Source: JBOFBH01 sp051657715
GTDB lineage: Bacteria; Actinomycetota; Actinomycetes; Actinomycetales; Angustibacteraceae
Assembly: GCA_051657715.1 (NCBI GenBank)
Contig: JBOFLF010000046.1
Coordinates: 16,947-80,946, forward strand
Direction: 5' to 3'
Length of the DNA: 64,000 nt
The position numbers were made by a program, and so were the translations under genes. Positions 25,279-33,560 of the stretch are shown here, piece after piece. Below the pieces are notes generated by a model. It ran no database searches and was not told the DNA's origin. It saw only the letters and a list, made by a program, of their open reading frames with translations. The first letter of the stretch is position 1; each line of letters opens with the position of its first letter.

Positions 25279-28200
25279 ATGAGCACCTCACTGCCGTCGA
25301 GCCGGCCCAGCAGTCCCGAAGGGCGGCTGGCCAGGCTGGGCTTCACCGACCCGGCCCAAGCCCAGGCGCTCCTCAGCGACCCGGCCCTGGCGGGTCTGGC
25401 GGACCCGCTGGAGGAGTTGTTCGAGGACGGGCCGCTGGTCGCGCTGGCCGAGGTTGCCGACCCGGATCTGGCCTTGCGCGGCCTGGTCCGGCTGATGGCG
25501 GCACTGCGGGAGCTGGTCGAGCGTGGTCCCGACGATCCCGGCGTGGTTCGCATCGACATCTCACACCTGGTGCAGGCGATCCGGGTGCCGGGTCCAGTGC
25601 GCACCCGGCTGTTCGCCGTCCTGGGCTCATCGGCGGCTCTCGCCGATCATCTGGTGCGGCACCCCGAGCAGTGGACGGCGCTCACCGAGAACCAGCCGTG
25701 GTCAGCCGAGGATCTGCGTGCCGACCTGCTGGTCGCGGTGGGCGCTGAGCCGACGGACGTCGAACCGACGGCCGTCGTCGGTGGTCCGCTGGGCCGGGAC
25801 CGGTTGCGGGTCGCCTACCGCCGCCGGCTGTTGTCGATCGCCGGGCGCGACCTGGCTGCCGCCAGCCCGACAGCCGTGCTGCCGCAGGTGGGCCGCGAGC
25901 TGGCGGATCTTGCTGGTGCGGCGTTGGAGGCGGCGCTCGCGATCGCTCGTGCCGAGCTGCCCGCGGATCTCATCCCGTGTCGGCTCGCGGTGATCGGGAT
26001 GGGCAAGTGCGGGGGTCAGGAGCTGAACTACGTCAGCGATGTGGATGTCATCTTCGTGGCCGAGCCGGTCCTGCCCACGAACCTGTCCGGCCACTCGCAC
26101 GAGGCTGGCCACTCGCACGACGTCGTTGCGCCCGCGGCGGCGGGGGATGCGGTCCAGGCTGCGTTGCGCACCGCGACCCGGCTGGCCGCGGGGATCATGC
26201 GGGTCTGCTCGGCCGCGGGCGGCGAGCCCGCGCTGTGGGCGGTCGACGCAGCGCTGCGGCCGGAGGGTGTCCAGGGGGCGTTGGTGCGTACCCTGGACAG
26301 CCACCTGGCGTACTACCAGCGGTGGGCGAAGACCTGGGAGTTCCAGGCACTGCTCAAGGCTCGCCCGGTGGCCGGGGACCGGCTGCTGGGCGCCGCCTAC
26401 GTCGATGCGGTCCGTCCGTTGGTCTGGCAGGCCGCCGAGCGTGCGGACTTCGTCCCGGATGTGCAGGCGATGCGTCGCCGGGTCGAGGATCACGTCCCGG
26501 TCCACGAGGCGGACCGTCAGCTCAAGCTCGGGCCGGGTGGGTTGCGAGACGTCGAGTTCAGCGTCCAACTCCTACAGCTGGTCCACGGTCGGGTCGATCC
26601 ATCCGTCCGTCTGGCGCCCACGCTGGACGCGCTGGACGCGCTGGCCGTCGGCGGGTACGTCGGGCGCGACGACGCCGCTGCCCTGGACACCGCCTACCGC
26701 TTCCTGCGGGTTCTGGAGCACCGGCTCCAGTTGTTCCGGTTGCGCCGCACCCACCTGATGCCGACCGCCGAGCAGGATCTGCGCCGCCTCGGGCGCCAGC
26801 TGCAGCACCGGGTCGCGCCGGCCCGGGGGGTGGTCGCGCAGCAGCACGTGCAGGCCCGCGAGATCCGGCGGTTGCACGAGCGGTTGTTCTATCGGCCGCT
26901 GCTCGGTGCCGTCGCCCGGTTGTCCACCGATGAGGTCCGGCTCACCTCCGACGCCGCTCGCGCTCGGCTGCGGGCACTGGGTTATCAGGATCCGGCCGGT
27001 GCGTTGCGGCACCTGGAGTCCTTGACCGACGGCGTCAGCCGGCGGGCCGCGATCCAGCGTCAGCTGCTGCCGGTGATGCTCGGCTGGTTCGCCGACGAGG
27101 CCGACCCGGACGCCGGGCTGCTGGCCTTCCGGCGGATCAGCGAGGAGCTCGGCCGTACCCACTGGTACCTGAAGATGCTGCGGGACAGCGCATCCGCGGC
27201 CGAGCGGCTGGCGCATGTGCTGGCCCGCAGCCGGTTCGCCGCAGACCTGCTGGTCGGTGCGCCGGAGTCGGTGCAGGTGCTGGGTGACGACTCGGGGTTG
27301 CGCCCCCGGCCTGCTGAGCACCTGGCCGTCGAGGTCCGCGTGACTGCTGTGCGGCACCAGGACCCGAGGCGGGCGATCACCGCGGCGCGCGCGGTGCGCC
27401 GTCGCGAGCTGTTCCGGGTGGCGGCCGCGGACCTGCTGGGCGGCCTGCCGCTGAACGAAGTCGAACGGGCGCTCACGGATGTGGCCGTGGCGCTGGTGGA
27501 CGCTGGTCTGGCGGTGGCCTGCCGGCAGGTCGAACGCCAGCGGGGGGGTTCGCTGCCGACTCGCCTGTTGGTGGTGGCGATGGGTCGGTTCGGCGGGGGT
27601 GAGCTGGGGTACGGCAGTGACGCGGACGTGATGTTCGTGCACGATCCGTTCCCAGGGGCTGCCCCGGACGACGCCCAGCGCGCGGCGCTCGCCGTGGTCG
27701 CCGAGCTGCGCCGGCTCCTGGCGGGTGCTGGTCCGGACCCGGCCTTGCAGCTGGACGCAGACTTGCGTCCGGAGGGCAGACAGGGGCCGGTGGTGCGGTC
27801 GTTGGCCTCGTACGCGGCCTACTACGCGCGCTGGTCGCTGGTGTGGGAGGCGCAGGCTCTGCTGCGAGCCACTCCGATCGCCGGGGACGAGGGGCTGGCC
27901 GCCCGCTTCAGCGACCTAGTGGCTCCGGTGCGGTGGCCAGCGGGCGGGCTGCCGGAGAGCGCGGTCCGCGAGATCCGCCGGATCAAGGCCCGGGTGGAGT
28001 CGGAGCGGTTGCCCCGGGGCATCGATCCGCACCGTCACCTCAAACTTGGCCGGGGTGGTCTGGCCGACGTGGAGTGGACCGTCCAGCTGCTGCAGCTGCA
28101 GCACGCGCACGACGTCCCGGCGTTGCGGCACACCGGGACCATGACCGCGCTTCGGGTGGCTGCCGAAGCTGGTGTGCTGACTGGTCAGGACGCCGACGTC

Positions 28201-28416
28201 CTGGCGGACGCCTGGACGCAGGCGTCCAGGCTGCGCAACGCGGCAGTGCTGTCCCGTGGCCGGCCCACCGACGTGCTGCCCTCGGACGTGCGGGAGTTGG
28301 ACGGTATCGCCCGGGTCGTCGGATACCCGCCGGGGCAGGCAGCCCAGCTCGTCGAGGATCACGCCCGCCGCTCCCGACGAGCCCGGGCGGTCGTCGAACG
28401 GGTCTTCTACGGCTGA
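25279..28416 (+). CDS. glnE: Glutamine synthetase adenylyltransferase/adenylyl-removing enzyme
   Basis: A 1045-residue bifunctional enzyme with two nucleotidyltransferase domains. The N-terminal removase domain carries VIGMGKCGGQELNYVSDVDV and the C-terminal transferase domain VVAMGRFGGGELGYGSDADV, each with the G-x-D-x-D metal site. Each is followed by a helical bundle (FQALLKARPVAG / WEAQALLRATPIAG; KLGPGGLRDVEF / KLGRGGLADVEW). It adenylylates or deadenylylates GlnA in response to nitrogen status. Start ATG 25279 is 133 bp after glnA2. Length is normal for actinobacteria. Confidence 0.95.
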   Translation: MSTSLPSSRPSSPEGRLARLGFTDPAQAQALLSDPALAGLADPLEELFEDGPLVALAEVADPDLALRGLVRLMAALRELVERGPDDPGVVRIDISHLVQAIRVPGPVRTRLFAVLGSSAALADHLVRHPEQWTALTENQPWSAEDLRADLLVAVGAEPTDVEPTAVVGGPLGRDRLRVAYRRRLLSIAGRDLAAASPTAVLPQVGRELADLAGAALEAALAIARAELPADLIPCRLAVIGMGKCGGQELNYVSDVDVIFVAEPVLPTNLSGHSHEAGHSHDVVAPAAAGDAVQAALRTATRLAAGIMRVCSAAGGEPALWAVDAALRPEGVQGALVRTLDSHLAYYQRWAKTWEFQALLKARPVAGDRLLGAAYVDAVRPLVWQAAERADFVPDVQAMRRRVEDHVPVHEADRQLKLGPGGLRDVEFSVQLLQLVHGRVDPSVRLAPTLDALDALAVGGYVGRDDAAALDTAYRFLRVLEHRLQLFRLRRTHLMPTAEQDLRRLGRQLQHRVAPARGVVAQQHVQAREIRRLHERLFYRPLLGAVARLSTDEVRLTSDAARARLRALGYQDPAGALRHLESLTDGVSRRAAIQRQLLPVMLGWFADEADPDAGLLAFRRISEELGRTHWYLKMLRDSASAAERLAHVLARSRFAADLLVGAPESVQVLGDDSGLRPRPAEHLAVEVRVTAVRHQDPRRAITAARAVRRRELFRVAAADLLGGLPLNEVERALTDVAVALVDAGLAVACRQVERQRGGSLPTRLLVVAMGRFGGGELGYGSDADVMFVHDPFPGAAPDDAQRAALAVVAELRRLLAGAGPDPALQLDADLRPEGRQGPVVRSLASYAAYYARWSLVWEAQALLRATPIAGDEGLAARFSDLVAPVRWPAGGLPESAVREIRRIKARVESERLPRGIDPHRHLKLGRGGLADVEWTVQLLQLQHAHDVPALRHTGTMTALRVAAEAGVLTGQDADVLADAWTQASRLRNAAVLSRGRPTDVLPSDVRELDGIARVVGYPPGQAAQLVEDHARRSRRARAVVERVFYG

Positions 28417-28500
28417 ACCTTCTCCCGCTGACCGCTGACCGCTGACCGGCCGGCGAGGAGCAGCAGCGGCGCTGAAAGCCTACGAAGGCGAGCGGGGTGG

Positions 28501-29517
28501 TTAGGTGTCTCGGTGGCACCGGCCGGCGCCGAGCGCGGCAAGGCCCTGCAGATCCCCGGGACCGAAGGCCCATCTGCCGGTCTTACCGTGCATCAGCTCG
28601 GTGGTGGCGCGCACGTGCCCCAGCCCGACGACGTGCCCCAGCTCGTGCAGCAGGATGGCCCGCGCGGTGTCGGGGCGGCCGGCCGCCAGCAGACCGGCGA
28701 AGGCCTGGGCGTCCAGCGCGACCTGGCCGGTGACATAGCGGCGGGACTGCGGGCCGTCGGTCGCGATCGCGGTGCTGCCGCCCACCCCCGCGACGGTGCC
28801 GGCCAACGCCGGGAACTGCTTCTCGTCGGTCCAGGCGATCAACACCGGCGCCCACCGGTTCCCGTATCGGTCCGGTTGCCGAGCCACGCGATCCGCCCGC
28901 GCCGGCTCGTCGGTTTGCCCGTCCGCGACGAACGCCAGGCCGGTGGCGCGGCTGATCTCGTCGAATGCCTGCTGCACGAGGGCCAGCCCGCCGTCCGGCA
29001 GGTCCTGCTCGTTGACCACGTAGTGCACCGGTCGGCACGGGTCGTAGGTGACCGGGTCGCCGTCCGGCAGGACGGCCATGTACTGGTGCGGCCCGTGGGT
29101 TGTAGGGGTGACGACAGGCAACACCCGGGTGTGTCGTGCGTCCTTCGGCAGTGGAGGATGGTCGGAGCGGCCCAGACCAGCCGGCGACCAGGTCACGATC
29201 ACGATCACGACGGTGAGCACCGCCATCGTCGCTGTGATCGCGATCGAGCGTCGACGGTGTCGCGGGGGCTTTGGCCAGACGACCTGCGCCTCAGCACAGC
29301 TGTCCCCGGTGGTGGGGACGGCTTCGTCGAACACCGGGTCGGCGGACGGCCCGGCCAACCAGGACCCGCTCGTGGCGGGTACCGCGCTGTCGGCCGGGGT
29401 GGCGACCGGGTGCACAGCCCGGTGGGAGGCGAGGTCGATGCCGTCGAGGCGGTCGAGCTCCTCCAAGCGCCGCATCATCTGCTCGTAGCGGCGTCGTGCC
29501 TGGCGCTCGGTGCTCAC
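28501..29517 (-). CDS. Membrane-anchored matrixin-type zinc metalloprotease
   Basis: A 338-residue protein. The first 85 residues are polar with a coiled-coil-like start (ERQARRRYEQMMRRLEELDRL); one transmembrane helix follows (ITATMAVLTVVIVIVTW). The rest is extracytoplasmic and ends in a metzincin site, LLHELGHVVGLGHVRATTELM (three His, Glu, Met turn). The substrate is unknown. GTG 29517 has GGGAGGGG upstream. It converges on glnE and is followed upstream by a glycosidase-like gene in the same orientation. Confidence 0.82.
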   Translation of the reverse strand: MSTERQARRRYEQMMRRLEELDRLDGIDLASHRAVHPVATPADSAVPATSGSWLAGPSADPVFDEAVPTTGDSCAEAQVVWPKPPRHRRRSIAITATMAVLTVVIVIVTWSPAGLGRSDHPPLPKDARHTRVLPVVTPTTHGPHQYMAVLPDGDPVTYDPCRPVHYVVNEQDLPDGGLALVQQAFDEISRATGLAFVADGQTDEPARADRVARQPDRYGNRWAPVLIAWTDEKQFPALAGTVAGVGGSTAIATDGPQSRRYVTGQVALDAQAFAGLLAAGRPDTARAILLHELGHVVGLGHVRATTELMHGKTGRWAFGPGDLQGLAALGAGRCHRDT

Positions 29518-29770
29518 GCTCGCCCCTCCCACCGGTCGGTCTGTGCCAGTGGTGGGGATCGTCGACAGGATGGGGTGCCTTGAGCGGGGGAGCTGCTCGA
29601 GGACGTCAGCGCGGCGTTGGTCCACCCAGACGGCGCAGCGGCGCTGACGCCGCACTCACCTGCCCGGAGCAGCGCTGGCCGACGGACGCCGGGAGGCCGT
29701 CACGAGGTCGGCGTCCGGGTTTGCCGTGCTGCGATCTGCGGCCGAGGCGTTTATCGGGCTCGCCCGGGGC

Positions 29771-30553
29771 TCAGATGCCTTTGAGGTTGGTCCGGGGGAG
29801 GCGACGCATCGCGGCGGTGCTTTCCTGGTCCCGGAACTGCCAGTTGCCCTGGCTCCCGGTGACCGACCAGAACGGCATAAAAGCCACCGCCCGCCTGGTG
29901 CGGGCCAGGTATGCGTGGTCCGCGGCGATCAGCTCGGCCCGGCGGGCGTGCACCTGGTAGGCCGCCGGGAGCAGCCCGCGACCCCACTCGGTGACGGCAA
30001 TCCGGCTGCCCTTGGGGATCAGGTCGAGCCACCGCTGGAAGCGCAGGTCCTCCTCCATCGGCAGCATCTTCTCGATCCGCTGGGCGTAGCTGTCGATGCC
30101 GTAGACGTCCACGTGGACCGGGTCGACGATGAACGCGCCGGAGTACCCGTTGCCGCCCTCGCGGTACTGCGAGCCGGCCGAGATCATGCCGACCTTGACC
30201 CGTCCTTCGCCCCCCTCGCGGATGGCTTGGGAGAACCGTACGAACTCCCGCCTGAACTGGGCGGAGGGGAGGTTGGGTTCGCCGGTGCCGGACAGCGACC
30301 CCTCCACCTCGTGCCAGTAGGTGGCGACCGTTCCCCGCGGCGCGGTGGCCGCCCAGGACCGCAGCGACTTCGGTTCCAGGTTCCGGAAACTGACCCAGTG
30401 GACGATCCTGCTGGGAATTCCCTTGTCCCGAAACCGGTCGGGGGTGGAGTCGTGGTCGTGGTAGACCCGGATGATCTCCAACCGGCCCAACTTCCGCTCA
30501 GCATCTTCCAGGTGGGTAAGGGTCGGCTGGGTCGGTCGGGCTCCGATCAGCAC
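29771..30553 (-). CDS. Glycoside-hydrolase-like TIM-barrel protein
   Basis: A 260-residue protein that looks like a clan-A glycosidase fold, perhaps GH26-like: RLEIIRVYHDHDS, YWHEVEGSLSG (candidate acid/base Glu), VHVDVYGIDSYA and RIAVTEWGRGL (candidate nucleophile Glu). No signal peptide is visible from the GTG start at 30553, so secretion is not supported. I recognise the fold only by these motifs and the specificity is unknown. It is about 250 bp upstream of the matrixin-like gene, same strand. Confidence 0.5.
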   Translation of the reverse strand: MLIGARPTQPTLTHLEDAERKLGRLEIIRVYHDHDSTPDRFRDKGIPSRIVHWVSFRNLEPKSLRSWAATAPRGTVATYWHEVEGSLSGTGEPNLPSAQFRREFVRFSQAIREGGEGRVKVGMISAGSQYREGGNGYSGAFIVDPVHVDVYGIDSYAQRIEKMLPMEEDLRFQRWLDLIPKGSRIAVTEWGRGLLPAAYQVHARRAELIAADHAYLARTRRAVAFMPFWSVTGSQGNWQFRDQESTAAMRRLPRTNLKGI

Positions 30554-30636
30554 GGCACACCTCGCAAGGGTCCGGCCGCCTGGACGTGAGCTGGTTCGGT
30601 CTCGATCACCTGCAGCGGGATTGGGCAGGCACCTTC

Positions 30637-30674
30637 AACTACTGAGAGAGAGAAATCATTCACCTTCAGTAGTT
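30637..30674. promoter_or_regulatory. Inverted repeat in an AT-richer intergenic spot
   Basis: AACTACTGA (30637-30645) and TCAGTAGTT (30666-30674) form a perfect 9-bp inverted repeat with a 20-base spacer in the 180 bp between the glycosidase-like gene and ridA. The sequence here is notably less GC-rich than its surroundings. It could be an operator or a terminator for ridA-strand transcription; there is no T-run. Confidence 0.35.
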
Positions 30675-30732
30675 TAGGGAGTGGGAGTCTCCTGCGGGCT
30701 CAATGGTTCGGGTTCAATCCAGTGGTCGAGGC

Positions 30733-31125
30733 TCAATCCACCGTGGCCGCGATGGCTTCGATCTCGATCAGCCACTCGGGCTCGAGCAGCTGAGAGCAGA
30801 CGACGGTGCGGGCCGCCACGTGGTCACCGAGATGTCGGCGAAGAATGGCCACGTTCGCCGGGTCGAATGACGGATCGGCGAGGTAGCAGCGCAGGCTCAC
30901 CAGATCCGCGTAACCCATTCCGGCACTGCGCAGCGCGGCGTCCAGGTGCGCCCAGGCCAGCTCGGCCTGAGCCTCGAAGCTGGCGGGCATCGTCGTCCCG
31001 TCCTGTTCGAACCCGTTGAGGCCGCTGATGTGCAGGGTGCGTGCCCCGGCCGGGACCTCCACCGCATGGGCGTAGTTGTTGTACGGCGGGAACGACTCGG
31101 CGGGATTGTGCGGGATGAGCGCCAT
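30733..31125 (-). CDS. RidA/YjgF/UK114 family protein
   Basis: A 130-residue RidA-family protein, likely an enamine/imine deaminase or relative. The core runs from RTLHISGLNGFEQDGTTMPASFEAQAELAW through DLVSLRCYLAD to RTVVCSQLLEPEWLIEIEAIA. The canonical catalytic Arg of RidA (near NPAARS...) appears as AARTVVCSQLLEPEWLIEIE, where Arg is kept. ATG 31125 has GGGAGGA 8 bases upstream. It stands alone between intergenic regions. Confidence 0.87.
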   Translation of the reverse strand: MALIPHNPAESFPPYNNYAHAVEVPAGARTLHISGLNGFEQDGTTMPASFEAQAELAWAHLDAALRSAGMGYADLVSLRCYLADPSFDPANVAILRRHLGDHVAARTVVCSQLLEPEWLIEIEAIAATVD

Positions 31126-31243
31126 GGCGGTGATCCTCCCATGTGGGTCACCAGCCGTCGGCGTTCGTCACCCCGAGCCGCGGTGCCCCGTTGATGAGGC
31201 CGGACAGGTCCAGGGGTCGGATCGGCGAAGGCGATCAGCGCCG

Positions 31244-31456
31244 TTACGCCAGCACTAGCGCGATCACTGGGTGCCGCAGCATCGGCAGTGCAGCGTCTGG
31301 GCGCATCGTGATCCGTTGCGCTAGAGGTACTCTGTGCCCGCTCCACCTAGGCGGCTGAGCACCGCCAGCTGCCGGCGGCACGGTCACCAAGCCGAGTACG
31401 GTGGCGATGAGAATGGCGCTGATCGTGTTGGCGCGCTCGAGCCCGTTCCCTCTCAT
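31244..31456 (-). CDS. Possible small exported peptide
   Basis: A 70-codon frame in an otherwise gene-free stretch of about 500 bp. It begins MRGNGLERANTISAILIATV, followed by LGLVTVPPAAGGAQ, which looks like a short signal peptide, and the start ATG 31456 has GGGAGC 6 bases upstream. The rest has no recognisable domain. It may be real or chance; only the ribosome site and signal-like start support it. Confidence 0.3.
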   Translation of the reverse strand: MRGNGLERANTISAILIATVLGLVTVPPAAGGAQPPRWSGHRVPLAQRITMRPDAALPMLRHPVIALVLA

Positions 31457-31631
31457 GCGCTGCTCCCGAAGACTCTTGTGTGGCGACGCCCGCCCCTATA
31501 GCGTCAGGGAGGCTCACTGGTCGCTGAATGAATCGGCCACGACCTGGCGGTGCGCAAGCCGAGCGTCGTCACAGCGGATCCAAGGGGGCAATGCGAGATG
31601 AGGAAAGAGGAAAGGTGCCTTCCCATCACGC
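31457..31631. other. Gene-free part of the ridA to secreted-protein gap
   Basis: With the uncertain peptide gene at 31244-31456, this belongs to about 505 bp between ridA and the secreted protein gene. No tRNA, terminator or repeat is visible. An A/G-rich stretch (about 31598-31615) precedes the GTG start of the secreted protein and may be part of its leader. Confidence 0.4.
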
Positions 31632-32831
31632 GTGAAGCACGTGACAGCGATGCTGTGGTGTGTCGGATCGATGACAGCGGCGACTCTCGCGCAGCCGGTG
31701 CTGGCTTCGGAGAGTCGGGCCGCGGTCGTATCGGCGTCGCAGCGCCAGAATAGCGAGCCCGGCCTCCACACGGTCGAGCTCGACCACCCGGTGTCGGTCG
31801 AGGACGCCGTCCGGTTGACCAGTCAGCTGGACGTCCCGATCGTCGAGTTGCGGATGACGGGGGCCGGCGTCCTGGGAGGTCTCGTCCCATCATCTGGTGA
31901 AAGCCCGGCGGCCCAGGCATTGTGGGTCGAGTCGGCGTTCACGGCCCGTTTCGGACGCGCGCCGGCTGTGTCGGCTGTTGTGGTGGAGGCTGATGGCGGG
32001 AGCGTGGTCGACGAACGGGTACGTTCCACTCTCACTGCAGCGGCACCGGCGCGCCTGACAGACACTCCAGGCGGCATGTCGGCGCCCGTCACCGGATTGA
32101 TCAGGGGGAGGACCATCGGGCCGCGGCAGGCTCCGCAAGACTTCGATTCGCACTTTCCGTCGTCCTGGGTTGGGCTGGCCTACACCAGGCGCGGTCCAGG
32201 CCCGCCGAGGCGTGCCACGGACAACAACTTCCTCTATAACGCCAGATTCGGCGCCCGGCCGTCCAACTTCCCAGACGACTGGGGCCTCGAGATGGGGATG
32301 ACGCTCTACAACCCGGCCCTCAGCGGTCTGCCGCGGCCGGCCTGTGGGCTCGACGGCGGCGATTCGGACGACGACTTCTGGGCCAAGACGTGGAACACCA
32401 ACGGAGCGGTCTGGGGGACTAACGTGCCACCCGGGTCGGCACCCTACGCTGACTACAACATCCAGAGCGACGACTGCAACGCCAACTCGCTCGAGCTCGG
32501 CATCGGCTTTCCCCGGGCGCTCCGGCAGGGCGTTATCTACGTGGTGTTCTCCGAAACCGGCGCGGGTACCCAACCCCGCTCACCCATGTCGGCGAGCATG
32601 GCGTTGAAGAGCAACGACTGCAACAACATTGGTAGCGCCCCCAATACCGACTGCATGGGCCTCAACACCCGGCGTCGTCCACCCGCTGGCGTCGAACCTA
32701 CCCGACCCTTAGTTGGCCGTGGCCGGGGATGGACTGTGCCGGCGTGCTTCCAAAACTTTGACGGGAGCGACGCTCCAACGAGGACGCCCAACGGGGGCAC
32801 CGTCCCTGGCGGGCCACCGTGCCCGGCCTGA
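31632..32831 (+). CDS. Secreted protein of unknown function
   Basis: A 399-residue protein with a signal peptide (MLWCVGSMTAATLAQPVLASES). The N-terminal 120 residues form an alpha/beta-like region (VSVEDAVRLTSQLDVPIVELRM, ALWVESAFTARFGRAP, VSAVVVEADGG). The C-terminal half is unlike the neighbours: rich in Asn, Asp, Trp, Tyr and Gly with several Cys (ACGLDGGDSDDDFW, DDCNANS, DCNNIGS, DCMGL), suggesting a disulfide-stabilised extracellular domain. GTG 31632 is the only start before the signal. I do not recognise the family. It is followed by a small membrane protein. Confidence 0.7.
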   Translation: MKHVTAMLWCVGSMTAATLAQPVLASESRAAVVSASQRQNSEPGLHTVELDHPVSVEDAVRLTSQLDVPIVELRMTGAGVLGGLVPSSGESPAAQALWVESAFTARFGRAPAVSAVVVEADGGSVVDERVRSTLTAAAPARLTDTPGGMSAPVTGLIRGRTIGPRQAPQDFDSHFPSSWVGLAYTRRGPGPPRRATDNNFLYNARFGARPSNFPDDWGLEMGMTLYNPALSGLPRPACGLDGGDSDDDFWAKTWNTNGAVWGTNVPPGSAPYADYNIQSDDCNANSLELGIGFPRALRQGVIYVVFSETGAGTQPRSPMSASMALKSNDCNNIGSAPNTDCMGLNTRRRPPAGVEPTRPLVGRGRGWTVPACFQNFDGSDAPTRTPNGGTVPGGPPCPA

Positions 32832-32919
32832 CGCGGCACGAAGGGCATCTGCCGACATCTGCTCCGCATCGACAGCGGCTGAGCCAGACGTGCGGTCGCA
32901 TCGAGATGGCGAGTCGCCG

Positions 32920-33279
32920 ATGATGCCGGACAGGTCGGCGAGACGTACGCCCAGGGCGGCTTCCGCGCTACTTGTGCTCCTTCTTGCGCTGCAGGGCGCG
33001 CTCGTCCTGGCCGCGCTCGTCCAGTGGCCGCTCGCGGCCATGCGGTGTGAAGAGCAGTGGATCTCGGGTCTGGAAGGGTCGTCCTTCTCGCGTGAAGTGC
33101 ACTGGGAGTCCGTGCATTGCCGGTACGACAACGGAGGCTCGTACCCGGTCGACATCAGGTACCCGTTAGAGGGTGCTGCCGCGGGAGCCCTTCTCGGGTC
33201 GACGGCGATGGTCGTGACGCTGGTGGTCCTATGGCACGTTCACCGAACATTCCGGCCGAGTCGGCCGGCTGACGCGTGA
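32920..33279 (+). CDS. Small two-helix membrane protein, unknown
   Basis: A 119-residue protein with two transmembrane helices (ALLVLLLALQGALVLAALVQ; GALLGSTAMVVTLVVLWHV) enclosing a loop of about 45 residues with two Cys (MRCEEQW, VHCRYDNG), probably outside the cell. Start ATG 32920 or the adjacent ATG 32923. Not recognised. Its stop overlaps a GTG (GTGA, 33276-33279) that opens the frame carrying six LSREEA repeats. Confidence 0.6.
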   Translation: MMPDRSARRTPRAASALLVLLLALQGALVLAALVQWPLAAMRCEEQWISGLEGSSFSREVHWESVHCRYDNGGSYPVDIRYPLEGAAAGALLGSTAMVVTLVVLWHVHRTFRPSRPADA

Positions 33280-33560
33280 CCGCAACGGACCGTGGCCAGC
33301 TCCGCCTCGATCTCTCACGAGAAGAGGCGCTCTCACGAGAAGAGGCGCTCTCACGAGAAGAGGCGCTCTCACGAGAAGAGGCGCTCTCACGAGAAGAGGC
33401 GCTCTCACGAGAAGAGGCGCCATACCTCGCAGTCAATGGCGGTCGGCGCTCATCCTGGCCCAAAGAAACGGTGGCTGCCCTGGAACCGTCCACCAAGGGC
33501 AGCCACCGATGTGACGAGATCAGGCGAGTGAGGTGCCCGCCCGATGATCAGACGTCGTAG
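33276..33560 (+). CDS. Possible repeat protein (LSREEA)6, coupled to upstream gene
   Basis: A 94-codon frame begins with GTG overlapping the previous stop by four bases. After a short start (TATDRGQLRLD) it contains six perfect LSREEA repeats, which would make a charged amphipathic helix, and then a tail without recognisable features that runs through the glnA1 terminator and past its stop codon. The overlap argues for translation, the tail argues against. It may be real, or the repeats may be a non-coding minisatellite. Confidence 0.3.
   Translation: MTATDRGQLRLDLSREEALSREEALSREEALSREEALSREEALSREEAPYLAVNGGRRSSWPKETVAALEPSTKGSHRCDEIRRVRCPPDDQTS
33313..33420. repeat. 18-bp perfect tandem repeat, six copies
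   Basis: Six identical units of TCTCACGAGAAGAGGCGC, 108 bp in total, with no mismatch between copies. All frames through it stay open because 18 is a multiple of 3. Each unit contains the near-palindrome TCTCACGAGA. It lies between a small membrane protein gene and the glnA1 terminator. Confidence 0.97.
33456..33508 (-). terminator. Rho-independent terminator of glnA1
   Basis: A perfect 13-bp stem (33469-33481 with 33496-33508) with a 14-base loop. Read on the minus strand, which is the glnA1 direction, the stem is followed by TTTCTTTG. The position, 40 bp after the glnA1 stop, and the T-rich tail make this the clearest intrinsic terminator in the window. Confidence 0.88.

Noticed and set aside
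33313..33420. CRISPR array
   Set aside because: The 18-bp units are contiguous with no spacers and no cas genes are nearby; it is a tandem repeat.
33292..33531. Alternative frame through the repeats encoding SHEKRR units
   Set aside because: It has no ribosome site and does not overlap the upstream stop; the GTG 33276 frame is the better candidate if any is translated.
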